Source of the DNA: Begonia masoniana
Taxonomy: Eukaryota > Streptophyta > Magnoliopsida > Cucurbitales > Begoniaceae
Reading direction: 5' to 3'
DNA length: 64,000 nucleotides
NCBI GenBank assembly: GCA_022432975.1
Contig: CM039509.1
Coordinates: 19,729,760-19,793,759 of the forward strand
The notes under the pieces were generated by a model. It saw only the letters and a program-made list of their open reading frames with translations. It ran no database searches and had not been told where the DNA came from. The translations under genes were made by a program, and so were the position numbers. Below are positions 35,636-46,978 of the stretch, in pieces; positions within the stretch are counted from its first letter, which is position 1; the number at the start of each line of letters is the position of its first letter.

Positions 35636-37125
35636 ATGTTTGATGTGGAAATCGTGGCAGACTTGTCCACTATGCTCGCGAACATCTCTCTTAGGCCAAC
35701 GATACTTGATAAAGTACGGGAAGCTCAACGGAGAGACTTGGAGTGTGAGAAGCACCGTTTGAGCATGACGTCCGGGGATTCATCTGATTTCAGTTTGTCG
35801 GAGGATGGCATATTAAAGTTTAGGCATAGATGGTACGTGCCAAATGACGAGGAGTTGAAGAAAGAAATATTGATCGAGGCAAACTCTTCAGCCTACCGGT
35901 GCATCCAAGGAGCACCAAAATGTATCAGGATCTAAAGCAACATTTCTGGTGGCCTAACATGAAGAGAGAGGTTGCCAGGTACGTAGACACCTGTCTGGTT
36001 TGTCAGCAGGTCAAGGCAGAACATCAGAGACCGGCAGGAACTTTGCAACCCCTGCCTATCCCAGAGTGGAAGTGGGAACAGATCTCAATGGATTTTATCG
36101 TTGGACTCCCGAGAACGATGAAGGGGCATGACGGGATTTGGGTGATTGTGGACCGTTTAACAAAGTCGGCCCACTTTCTTTCGATTAAAGCAACATTTTC
36201 CATGGATCAGCTCGCCGAACTCTATGTGCAGCAGATTGTTAGGCTGCACGGGATGCCCGTTTCTATAGTTTCAGACCGAGATCCGAGGTTTACTTCGAGA
36301 TTTTGGAAGAGCTTGCACAAGGCCATGGGAACTCAGTTGAACTTCAGCACGGCATTCCATCCTCAAACTGATGGACAGACTGAACGAACGAATCAAATTC
36401 TTGAAGATATGCTTAGGGCCTGTATATTGGAGTTTCAAGGATCGTGGAGCAGGTACTTGCCACTAATCAAGTTCTCATATAAAAACAGTTTTCAAGCTAC
36501 GATTGGCATGGCACCATATGAAGCGTGGTATGGATGGAAGTGCAGGTCGCCGCTGTATTGGGATGAGGTTGGCGAGGCTACTATTATTGGACCCGATATT
36601 CTACAACAAACAGAGGAAAAAATTGCAATTATCAGACAGCGCATTGAGATAGCTCAGAGCCGTCAGAAAAGCTATGCCGACAATAGAAGAAGGGAGTTAG
36701 AATTTAATGAAGGTGACGAGGTTTACTTGAAGATTTCCCTATTCAAGGGCGTCATGAGGTTCGGGAAAAGAGGCAAGCTAAGCCCTCGGTACGTGAATCC
36801 TTCCCTATTTTGAAAAGAATCGGGAAGATGGCATATCGACTACAGCTTCTGACTTCAATGGAGAGCATCCACAACGTCTTTCATGTGTCCATGCTCAGGA
36901 AGTGTGTGCATGACCCATCGCATATCGTAGAGGCACGGAAGATTGAGGTACAGCCGACATTGACCTACGTAGAGAAGCCAGTACAAATTTTGGAATCCTC
37001 TATTAAAGTGTTGAGAAATAAGGAAATCCCACTAGTCAAAGTTTTATGGCGAAACCATGGCGTCGAAGAAGCTACCTGAGAAAGGCAGCAAACTATGATG
37101 TCTAAGTATCCAGAATTATTTGTAT
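35636..37125 (+). pseudogene. Element H integrase and chromodomain
   Basis: The zinc-finger lead lies at 35636-35935. After a frameshift, 35899-36813 carries [41 protein letters not shown] and HPQTDGQTERTNQ. A base loss near 36800 shifts the frame again. The last part has LKRIGKMAYRL, FHVSMLRKCVHDPS and the chromodomain [17 protein letters not shown]...EEAT, where the next Trp codon is TGA (37077-37079). The pattern of lesions indicates an old copy. Confidence 0.9.
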
Positions 37126-37150
37126 AATCAATTTTGAGTATAAAATTTCA

Positions 37151-37166
37151 ATTAAGGTGGGTGGAA
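37151..37166 (+). other. Element H polypurine tract
   Basis: ATTAAGGTGGGTGGAA lies immediately before the 3' LTR start at 37167. Confidence 0.88.
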
Positions 37167-39259
37167 TGTAACACCCAGCTTTACGGAATTTTATTATTCC
37201 AATGTATATTGGCATTTTGGTAAATATGTCAAATTAAGTCCGTTTTGCGAACAGAAAGTTTTAATAGAGCCCTAATAATAATTGGAATTTCTAGTGAAAT
37301 ACGAATATTTGAGGAAAACGGACTGTTAGCTAAATAACGAAATAGCAACGAGACAAATAAAAATCAAATGGAAGGCCAAAATGGTAATTTGCCAAGTCAA
37401 ATTTTATAAAACTTGATTACCTCCCCCCTTCCTTCAACGGTTTCCGTTCTCTCATTTCTTTCTCTCCAACGGCGATCTCCCTCTCCGCGGTGATTCATCA
37501 CGTTTCTCCGTTGTTCTTCCTCCGATCTTCAATGGTTCTTCAAGTTCCTTCTCCTAGCGGTATCCTAGGAAAGAATCTATAGTTTTGGAGCGATTATCCT
37601 CGATTTTTTAGGTTGTTTAACAATTAGGGTTTCGTTAGGTTTTGTAAAACATAGTCGGGTTTTGTTAGGAATTGTTAGTTATTGCCTTATTGAGGGTTAT
37701 TAAGCGTTGTTGGTAAAAATAATGGATGTGTTTAAGGTTCTCGTTGAAAAATCGGTATTTGGAGCTTTAGAAATCTCCATTAATGGAGGTTTGCTATTGG
37801 TGAGTATGAGTTGTTCGATGAAATGCCCGAGAGAAGTTAATTAGGATTTTAGGAAATTTCTTTAGTTAGGAGTTTCGTTGGATTATGAAATTTCGATGTT
37901 TAGGTTCAATTTTAACAATGGACATTGTGAATTGACTTTGGTGACAAAGCTCGAGACGAAGTGCTCGGTGTGCTAAGGACCCAAGGTAAGTTCTCGTGAC
38001 TTACTGTGACCGATTAGCCTACACCATATGTCAGAAATTGTGTTGAGGAATTTGTTGGAGCTTTGTTTGTTTAATCACTTTGGTTGGGTAGTCTAAGTTG
38101 GGTTGTTTATAGGTTGAATATAGTGATGTTTTGATTGTAACACCCGAGGATTTTTCCTCAACGATTGTTGCTTTAGATTTAATTAATTTACGTTATGTTA
38201 GTTATTGGGTTAAGTAATTATGCTCGGGAGTTTCGGTGGAGGAGTTAGACCGAGGGTGAGGTGAGAGATTTATCGGGGGTTCGATATGGTTGAAAATACG
38301 GGAGGGCAAAACGGTAAATGAGGATTTAATTAATGGTTAGTTTTATTATTATTATTATTATTATTATATTTAAAATAAAAACAAAACAACAGAATGGCCG
38401 AAGCCATTCTGCTGTTCGCGAGCGCCGAAGGCAGGGCAGCGAAGAGGAGAGGCGAGGGTGAGCGATCGACGGCCGTTCACCGCCGGCGACTCGACGCTCT
38501 CCGGCCAGACGACTCCGGCGTGTATGTTCCGGCCATCTCCGCGCGCGCACCGACTGGTAAGCTCGATTTTTCCCCTATTTTCCTCTCTGTTCTAGGCCGT
38601 GGATTGCTGAGCTGCTAGAGCTCCGATCGCCGGCAATTTTTGGTTGCTCTCGGCGTCAAATTGCCGAGCTCGGTGCTGGCAAGGGTTGCCGAGCAATGGT
38701 GAGCTCGGATTGAGTGAAAAACTGAGGGCTAGGTTTTTGGAGCTCGGGTTTTTGTGTGGAATTTCGGGTTTTCTTGTTATTTTATTTTAATTGGTTGTTA
38801 GGGGGATTGATTGGTGAGGAATTGGGTGGAATTTGATGGAAAATCGGAAAGGGGGAAATTTCTGATTAAGGGGCAGATTCGAGTTTTTGCTATTTTGACT
38901 TAGCTTGGGTCGTTTGTTTTCAAATTTCTTTTGGCAGGTTAAAATAGGTTATTAGAGGAGTACGTGACCGCTGGAATCGGTCGATTCCGATATCCGACGC
39001 GAAAGTTACGCGCGTTTGAAGTTTTGGGTCGGTTTTTACCGAACCCAAATTAGTGGCCCGTTCGATTAGGTTTTAGTTGGATTATGCTAGAAATCATAGT
39101 TTGAGAGTAATTGGTGGATGTAGGTTTGATTTTAATAAAGTTTGACTATTTGTCGTAGGTCGAGCCACAGGTGACGTGATGTGCCAAACCCAGCGATCTA
39201 GGACACTAGGTAAGTAGTGGGTTGTAATTGTTTTGCCTTCGGGCCTACACCATGGAACG

Positions 39260-39520
39260 GTAGGAAACTTGTTGTGTTATTGCTTTGTCTCGTTTTGGGA
39301 TTGTGTTATTGCTTTGTATTGTTTTGGTTGTGTGGTTGCCTTGTATTGTTTTGGTAGTGTGGTTGCTTTGTATTGTTTTGGTTGAGTGGTTGCTTTGTAT
39401 TGTTTTGGTAGTGTGGTTGCTTTGTATTGTTTTGGTTGAGTAGTTGCTTTGTATTGTTTTGGTGGTGTGGTTGCTTTGACTTGTATTTGTTTGGGTAATT
39501 TCTTTGTCTTGTATTGGTTT
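39260..39520. repeat. About 30-bp T/G-rich repeats
   Basis: Units of the type TTGCTTTGTATTGTTTTGGT followed by a short TGTGG or GAGTGG spacer, about eight copies. Confidence 0.85.
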
Positions 39521-39584
39521 GTGTGGCGTTGAGTTTAAAATGTAAAAAGGGGTAATGTAAGTTTGAGAGGTAAGGGAACTAGGT

Positions 39585-39985
39585 AGGGCCATCTTGGGAG
39601 CGAGACTCGGATGGATACGCATCTTGGGAGCGAGACTCAGATGTGATTGGGTAGTGCCTCTTGGGAGCGAGACACGGAGGGTTAGGGCCATCTTGGGAGC
39701 TAGGCTCGGATGGATACGCATCTTGGGAGCGAGACTCAGATGTGATTGAGTAGTGCCTCTTGGGAGCGAGACTCGGAGGGTTAGGGCCATCTTGGGAGCT
39801 AGGCTCGGATGGATACGCATCTTGGGAGCGAGACTCAGATGTGATTGTCTAGTGCCTCTTGGGAGCAAGACTCGGAGGGTTAGGGTCATCTTGGGAGTAG
39901 GACTCGGATGGATAAGCATCTTGGGAGCGAGACTCAGATGTGTAATAGGTGTTTGGGTTAGGGTAATCTTGGGAGCTAGACTTGT
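39585..39985. repeat. 99-bp tandem repeat
   Basis: ATCTTGGGAG with its CATCTTGGGAGCGAGACTC context recurs at 39591, 39690, 39789 and 39888, an exact 99-bp spacing; a partial copy follows at 39966. The reading frame crossing it on the minus strand is periodic and not a gene. LTR fragment B (6880-7090) holds related units. Confidence 0.92.
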
Positions 39986-42052
39986 ATGCGTGTTTGGGTT
40001 GTGTGATAGTCGTGTGTGCATATTTTTATATTTGTTTTCCCCTACTTGCTAAGCGTAAGCTTACATGTGCGTGTGTGTTCTGTGGTGTAGGTAACGACGC
40101 GGGTACAGGTGAACTATGTTAGTCAGCCAAGACTTGGGAGCAGTCGGAGATGCACGGGGCGTGTCGGTACGGGCAGTTGTCGGGGCGACTCCACCATGGT
40201 CTTCGGGAGAATGTGGGGTTTTGAATTTTAGTAGTATTGTAAATAATTGTTTGTGGAATTGATGGGAATGCGTAAGTATTATTTTGGTTGATGTTTTTGA
40301 CAGTTATGGGATAGCTATGTGTTTGGTGGTATATAGTTAAGTTAAGGGTGATGTATCGCCCTATATTGTAGACTTTCTTCGCTTAGGGATGTTCGTATTG
40401 TAGTTTCCCTCTTTACTATTATTTGGAGATTTCGTATGCTGGATAGTTGAGTATAGGTATTCTGGATTTGGTTGAGATTGGACTGTGTGCAGGTACTTAG
40501 TATTTTGGAGGCGCCATTTTCAGGCGTTACTTTGCCGAAATTTTCGGGAAAGACGCCGTGCTGCTTAGCGGTTAGGATTAAGGGAAATTAACGATTCTAG
40601 GCTTATTTTAAATTATGTTTTAATGTGGGATTGGTTAGCAAAGTAGCGCACCGAACTAGGGTGGGTTTGGGGGCGTTACATTGATGGTATTTACGTTATG
40701 TATGTTTATATTACGTATTGAACTGTTCACGCATCATGGTTTTCAAAACGTCATGAAAATGAATTTACGCATTGATTTCACGAAAAGAAAATGCATGTAA
40801 ATGCAAGTAAAGTATCATGTAAACAACCATGACATGGGGTTATCGAGATGAGGTTCAGACCTGGTATTCCGTGGTGAGCGGATTTTCCTCCCTCCAGATG
40901 GTGTGGGCTGTCTACTCGCTTGACGTGCCCTATCCATCTGTCGAGCGTTTTCGATAACCATAGACTGACACGTACTGATATATGAATTGACATGGACAGA
41001 CTATTTCATAGCATAGCATATACATGTTCATGCATAGACATTTACGTAGAATTTACTGAGATTTTATCTCATAGGCGTCTTTATGGTGTAGGTGACATTG
41101 AGCAAGGTAAGGACGACGTCCCTCTACTAGACGAATGCACAGATTGAAGGAGGATGCCCGTGGGAGCATGCTTGGCAGTCGACGCGTATTTTGACCCGTG
41201 GGGGAACGATGTAAAGGTATTTTGGGCTAGATACGGGTAGAAATTGTATAGATATGCATTTTGGGTGAAATAGCTTAGAATATTACAATTGAAAATGGCT
41301 TGAGGACAAATTGTAGAGTCTAAACGATAATGTTGATTTTAAAGTTTTACTGGAACTGCTTGGTGTTTTCGTTTAATCAAGAGGAATTGTTTAGTTTTTA
41401 AACTGAACCACGCAGTTCGTTTTCATGAAATTTTAATACGTGTTAAATATGTTTGAGTGGGTTCTTGGGGGATTGGTGGAATGAGAAATGTAAGAGTGTA
41501 GTAGAGTATTGATAAGTTAAAGTGATAGTTGATGAGAGGAAAGGAATGGAAAGTATGTTGTGCAAAGTGTGTTATGCAGAAAGAAAGAAAGGGAAAGAAA
41601 AGGAAGGCGACTCTCTTGACTTCAAAATCCAGAGAGTGTGCCGATCGATCGCCAGAAGGAGCGATCGATCGGTCCTCATTTGCTACGCTCTGGAAGAAAA
41701 TCCAGAGCATGTGCCGATTGATCACCTGATGAAGGTGATCGATCGCACATGAGTGATCGCCAAGGGCGATCGATCAGGCGATAGATCGCCCCACATGAAA
41801 ATGCACAGCCGATCGATCGGCTGAAATGGCCGATCGATCGGCTACACAATTTTTGGACAAAATGCCCTTTATGCCCATGACTGTTTGGCCGAATGTTTTC
41901 TATTATTTAATTTGTTTTCTTTAAATGATTTTCCAGACAATTTCAATAAATTAGATTTCGATTTAAAGTCTTCGAAGTTGAAATTACTTAAGCATATAAA
42001 ATGAAAAAATTTATGGGAAATTAATGGTACGGATAAGGGTCGTTAGATTTAG

Positions 42053-42122
42053 CCTTCTTTGGAAACCATCAAAACACCATTTTGCCTTCTCTATGCCAAT
42101 ATTGAATGCCTAGTGGATGTCA
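42053..42122 (-). mobile_element. Element G 5' LTR, second part
   Basis: This resumes the LTR after element H (CCTTCTTTGGAAACCATC...GGATGTCA) and matches 21620-21689. Confidence 0.88.
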
Positions 42123-42386
42123 CTTCGAAATTTCACTTTCTAGAGCCTTCTTTGCTGAATTTGTAATCCTTTGGGCTTAATCAAACTCCATTTGTGTTTA
42201 TAACATATTAATAACTTTAAAGCCCATTTCTTCTGGTGGTCAAGGTTCTTGAAATAAGTTATTTTGGACTTTTTCTTGAAGATTCTTGGCTTGAGCTCTA
42301 GTGATAGGTCCATATGGTATTTTCAATTCCATTAAGTATTCTTCTTGGCCCAATTCTTCTTCAATGCCATCCTTGCCCACATCATT
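42123..42386 (-). pseudogene. Extra pol 3' end of the element G family outside its 5' LTR
   Basis: It is roughly 90% identical by eye to 21690-21960, the end of the element G integrase frame, including the TRAQAK region. It lies on the outer side of the right LTR, where unrelated flanking DNA would be expected. It stops abruptly after CCCACATCATT, where LTR F resumes. It is evidence of a second, truncated element copy in tandem. Confidence 0.88.
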
Positions 42387-42650
42387 AGTAGAGTGCTGAA
42401 AATAAACGTTGTCATGCACGTCTCTACACACGTCGTCATCACCTCACTGCATTGCATCTCACCGAGGTTTGGAATGCAACTGCACTAGGCAGTCGGTCCG
42501 TACACCGCGCTGTTTACTGGCACGTCTCGGTCGGCCCCGTTACTCTAGGAATAGGGCCCATAAGTCACACCTAAAACCCCTGTCTCGACTCGAAATGCAA
42601 CCGCCCGAGACAGTCGGTCGATACACCCCGCTGCCATCGGCACGTCGCCA

Positions 42651-42764
42651 CCGCTCCATAGTTGTCTCCTCCACATTGCAGTTGTGCCACAACACCTTGA
42701 CCAAAGGAATTTCCTTGTTGCGCAACACCTTAATAGCTGACCCCAAAATCCGGACTGGCCTCAT
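42651..42764 (-). pseudogene. Chromodomain fragment embedded in LTR F
   Basis: The minus strand encodes RPVRILGSAIKVLRNKEIP followed by LVKVLWHNCNVEETTMER. This is the same chromodomain segment as at 36975-37079 in element H and near 270-350 in element A. It is only about 38 codons long, with no pol around it, and sits between two parts of the 120-bp repeat. Confidence 0.85.
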
Positions 42765-42779
42765 AGAGGAAAGAGAAAA

Positions 42780-43230
42780 GTTAACCACCAGGAGGGACGA
42801 ACCACTCAACCTAGGGCCACCGGGACACCCGCACTAGAGCTCACCAAAAAAAATCAACTACCACTCAACCCTGGGTCCACGGAACACCCGCACTAGAGCT
42901 CACCAGGAGGGAATCAACAACCGCCCCCATGGCCCACGGGACAGCCGTACTAGAGCTCACCAGAAGGGAATCAACAACTGCTCAACCCTGGGCCCACGAG
43001 ACACCCATACTAGAGCTCACCAGCAGGAACTCAACTACCACTTAACCATGGGCCCATGGGACACCCGCACTAGAGCTCACCAGGAAGGAATCAACAACCA
43101 CTCAACCCTGGGCCCACGGGACACCCGCAGTAAAGCTCACCATGAGGAACTCAACTACCACTCAACCCTGAGCCCACAGGACACCCGCACTAGAGCTCAC
43201 CAGGAGGGAATCAACAATCGCTCAACCTTG
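42780..43230. repeat. 60-bp tandem repeat, about 7 copies
   Basis: The unit contains CACCCGCACTAGAGCTCACC and CTCAACCCTGGGCCCACGGG. Copies recur every 59-61 bp. The frames through it are periodic and not genes. Confidence 0.9.
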
Positions 43231-43610
43231 GGCCCACAAGTCACACTCCAGCCACTGTCTCGACTCGAAATACAACTGCGTGAGACAGTCAGTCGATACA
43301 CTGCGCTGCCATCACCACGTCGCCACCGCTCTAGCTCGTCCCAGAAGCAGGGCCCACAAGTCACACTCCAGCCATTGTCTCGACTTGAAATGCAACCGCC
43401 AGAGACAGTCGATCGATACACCGCGCTGCCATCGGCACGTCACCATCTCTCCAGCTCGTCCCGGAAGCAAGGCCCACAAGTCACACTCCAGCCACTGTCT
43501 CGACTCAAAATGCAACTGCCCGAGACAGTCGGTCGATACACCGCGCTGCCATCGGCACGTCGCCACCACTCTAGCTTGTCCCGAAAGTGGGGCCGAAAAG
43601 TCACACTCGA
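43226..43610. repeat. 120-bp tandem repeat, about 3 copies
   Basis: GGCCCACAAGTCACACTCCAG recurs at an exact 120-bp spacing (43230, 43350, 43470). Each unit contains GAGACAGTCGGTCGATACAC. An isolated older copy is at 42550-42650, beside the chromodomain fragment. Confidence 0.92.
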
Positions 43611-44626
43611 GCCCACTATCACCTGTCCACACCGTAGCTTACATTCACTACTCTCTTGTGCTTAAAACATGCTCAAAATATTTTTTTTTTAACTTTTGAA
43701 ACATGAAGCATGCTAACCGTAGCCAACTAACGACGACTTCACATACACCTCACATCACATACGTACCCATGTCCCACAACATGCACAAGACTCACAACTT
43801 ACATACAACTATGGTGTAGGTGCCCTTTTGGATGACTCTCAAGCATTTACACCCACACTACTACTTACCTGGCGTCCTAGCTCGCTGGATTTGGCAAGTC
43901 ACGTCACCTACAGCTTCACCTAGCACAATTCAAAATCCTCTTTAGTACCTAGGCCTAAACTTGCTAATTCATTCTAAAACTAACATTTCTAACTTAACCC
44001 AACTAACATCTAACTAAACTGGTCGCTAACTTGGTCCGGTTAAAAACTGACCCAAAACTTTGCGTCAGTTGTCAGAAACGAACGATTCCAGCGACTACGT
44101 ACTCCTATAATATCCTAGTTTAACCTACCAAAAGAGAATTTAAAATGAACGACCGTAGCTGGTCCAAAACCCAAAAAAAAAAGAATCGGTCTATTTTGCT
44201 AAAACGTCCAAAATTTAACTTTCAATCCAATTTCATTAACAATTAACGCCATTCAGATCAATTTAGGCTTGGCACAACTCAAATTGAGGGTTCCCCACTT
44301 GAAAATCCGAATTTTACCTAAATTTTGAATTTGCGCAACTTTTGCTACGCTTATCGGAATGACTCAATTTTAGTGGCTAAACGCTTCCCTAATAACCTAG
44401 TTTAACATACCAGGAGAGAATTTAAAATAATTAACCGTAGCTAAGTCAAAACCCCAAAAAAAAAAAACTAGTTTTAAAGCTCAAAATTCCCATTTTCAGT
44501 TTTTTAACAAAACCCGCTCAATTCCGCACTAATCTATCACATTCTAACTTATTAAGCATAATTTAACAACAAATTTAAACTTTCCAGTTCATAAAACCCG
44601 AATTCAGTGTTCTTTCTCTCGGTTTT

Positions 44627-45800
44627 TGTAGCAACCCTTAATCCCATATCCTAAATTTTTCGTATAAATTTTTTCTTTTATTTTTCTAACAATAGTCAAA
44701 GTCTAAGTTGTTGGAAATTGTTTTATAAACCTTGAAAACCAATGAAGAGAACACATTAAAATAAAGGAAAAGCAGTCGGCCAACTAAACCAAGGGCAAAA
44801 AAGGGCAACTGTGCCCAAATTGCATGGCTGATCGATCGGCCATTTTAGCCGATCGATCGGCTGTTGCCAAAAATGTGGGGGCGATCGATCGGCCCTGTTT
44901 GGGCGATCGGTCGACTACCCCTCTGGAATTAATCAGAGAGGCGCCTCACATATTTTCGATCGATCGCCCCCCTTGGCGATCGATCGGCAACCTCTCTGCA
45001 ATCCAAATTTCTAGAGAGTTGCCTCTTTCTTTCTTTCATGCCCTACACATTTCGCACACACTTCACAAATTCACAATAATTTCCACTCCTTCACCTTCTA
45101 TTATCATGCATCAATATCTAACTCCATTTAACATAAAACTCTTCAACCCTCGTACACTCTTCAATCTTAACGATCACCTAAAACCTACTCAAAGCGTATA
45201 TAAAATGTAGTAAAATTTCATGAAAACAAACCGCGTGGATCCGTTTAAAAAAACTAAACATTTTCCTATGAAACTTAAGTCACCAAGCAGTTCCAGTAAA
45301 TAGTTCATAAAAGGAGCTTTCCCAAAACATCAAAACATTGATACATGTACTATCCAGAAACCAAGCATCCTAAAATGGTTCACTATGCAATTATTCTATC
45401 TATTCACCCGTCAGCCCATCTAAACATCCCTATACATTTATCGACGTTTGTAACTATCAAAATCCCAAAATACCTACGTGATGTTCCCACGGGTCAAAAT
45501 ACGCATCGACTACCCAGCGCACTACCATAGACCATTCCCCATCAACCTGCTTATACATCGGGCGGAGGAACGTCGTCCTCACCTGTATCGAAGTCCGCTA
45601 CACCAAAGAAATAACCTATGAGCTAAAGGCTCAATAAATCTACGTAAATGTAAATGCATGCTATGCGTGCGAGGTTTGTAAAAACATGCATTTCTTTTTC
45701 ATTATTTAGTTAAATAGCGGGAAGTGTCACCAGGGGTTGACTCACCAGAAAGAGAGGGCACATCTCGCGGTTAGATAGCCCGTTCCATCTGCAGGGAGAA
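44627..45800 (-). mobile_element. LTR fragment I (element H/K/M type)
   Basis: It starts TGTAGCAACCCTTAATCC, the reverse complement of the family end GGGTCGTTACA region. It goes on through GATCGATCGGC palindromes (44825-45000), ACCGCGTGGATCC and CACGGGTCAAAATACGC blocks to a CTACACCAAAG arm near 45600. It is cut at 45800 by LTR J. No PBS or coding region was seen. Confidence 0.78.
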
Positions 45801-46580
45801 TGTAACGCCCCGAACCCGCCCCGGCTCGGTGCGCTACGTTTGCAAACCAAACCCGCGTTTAAAACATCGTTTAAAATAATTTTCGTAGATTTTTCAACTC
45901 GGTTTTCGGGTTTTTCGAACCCTCAATTTTTGTTGGAAAATGTGCCAAAATACGTTTAAAATATGTCAGAAAAATGTCGGGTCAAAACATTGTAGAAATA
46001 GGGAAAATTTGAAAAAAAACGAAAAACGGGCTCAAAAGGGGCGCTGGGCTCCGCGCGCGCCCACGCTGTGCGCGCGCTGCGCGCCCACGCTGCGCGCCCG
46101 ATGCGCGCGCGCGCTTGCGCGCCCCACTGCGACCACTCGCGGTCCGAGGCCCGACCGATCGGGCCTCCTCGGGTTTTCTCGACCCAAAACACCAAAAAAA
46201 CTTCCATTTTGACCCCTTTTGACCTTTCCTCACTTTTCCTCATATTTTACCACCCTGAACACCTCCAAAAATCACGAAACATTAACCATACCTCCCCGAC
46301 ACACGAACCATCAAATCCCGTAAAAATTTTAGAAAACCCGACTTCAACTGAATATTAATAAAAATAGAGAACTTAAACCCAACGTCGTTTGTTTTAAAAT
46401 CAATATGGACGACATAACGCCTAAATTCTTTAAAACCAAATCCTGCAATATAACACTCGAGAATATATAGTTTAATCCTCAAAATACCACCACCATTACA
46501 CAACAGCCCAACGACTCAAAATCTTTAAAAATTCATTACGAAAACCTTTATAAAAACAACGTGCCAACACTTATCAAATC
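45801..46580 (-). mobile_element. LTR J, first part
   Basis: It starts TGTAACGCCCCGAACCCGCCCC, like the solo LTR at 29099. It has the same AAATTTT...GGGTTTTTCGAACCCTC block and a GCGCGC-rich tract (46040-46130). Element K interrupts it at AAATC. The open frames at 45940-46358 reflect GC skew and are not genes. Confidence 0.88.
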
Positions 46581-46939
46581 TGTAACGCCCGGATTTTTGG
46601 ATCTTATGATTTTCTAATTTCTTAGGTTATTTTCGTAAATAGCAAATTAAAGTATTTTCTTGAGAAGGATGTTTCCTTAGAACCCTAGAAATTTATGGGA
46701 AATTTTAGAGGAATAAGTGGAATTTTAGAAACCCAAATCGAAAAGAGTAATGCTAAAGTTTCCGTTTTACCCTTTTAGCATATTAATTCGTAAAAATGGC
46801 AGAATAAGTCCATTTTGGAAACGGTGAATTTTGTTAGAACTCTAAGATTAAATTGGAATATTTGGAGAAATAAGGAAATTGCAGAGAAACCGAATCGATA
46901 GACTAATTAAAGAAATAGTTGTAGTTTATTATAATTATA

Positions 46940-46978
<39 letters not shown>

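Larger units (their letters stand above)
39210..40090 (+). other. Candidate stem-closed intron in solo LTR 38136-40680
   Basis: The donor is CTAG|GTAAGTAGTGG and the acceptor TGTGGTGTAG|GTAACG. The arms CCTACACCA (39244-39252) and TGGTGTAGG (40083-40091) pair over 9 bp. Both minisatellites lie inside. Confidence 0.45.
38136..40680 (+). mobile_element. Solo LTR nested in 3' LTR of H (2545 bp)
   Basis: It begins TGTAACACCCGAGG and ends GGGGGCGTTACA, flanked by TTGAT at 38131-38135 and 40681-40685. The 5' LTR of H has the empty site (GTTTTGATGGTATT near 28413). It has an ATT repeat, an inverted repeat around ACAGAATGGC (38388-38418), a donor-like ACTG|GTAAGC near 38554, a short candidate exon near 39160-39209, a candidate intron (39210-40090) and two minisatellites. 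Confidence 0.95.
37167..42047 (+). mobile_element. Element H 3' LTR (about 2.33 kb plus a nested solo LTR)
   Basis: It starts TGTAACACCCAGC and ends GGGTCGTTAGA, followed by TTTAG (42048-42052), which differs at one base from the left TSD TTCAG. The solo LTR at 38136-40680 interrupts it. Differences from the 5' LTR are frequent, fitting an old insertion. It contains a hairpin with compensated changes (41687-41708) and extra GATCGATC palindromes (41745-41790) not present in the 5' LTR. Confidence 0.93.
42387..44626 (-). mobile_element. LTR F, second part
   Basis: LTR F continues with tandem repeats (42550-43610). Then come the donor-side arm ATGGTGTAGG (43811-43820) and CTACTTACCTGGCG (43861-43874), which on the minus strand is the donor CCAG|GTAAGT. 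The CGTACTCCT..AATA.CCTA block (about 44097-44125) is shared with LTRs D and E. The expected right end of the LTR is not present, because fragment I begins at 44627. Confidence 0.75.

Noticed and set aside
39245..40021. A 258-codon frame on the minus strand, antisense to a solo LTR
   Set aside because: It is a translation of the 99-bp and 30-bp tandem repeats; 99 is divisible by three, so the frame stays open.
42409..43699. Long frames through the 60-bp and 120-bp repeats of LTR F
   Set aside because: Both periods are multiples of three, which keeps frames open by chance. Only the chromodomain piece at 42651-42764 has real similarity.
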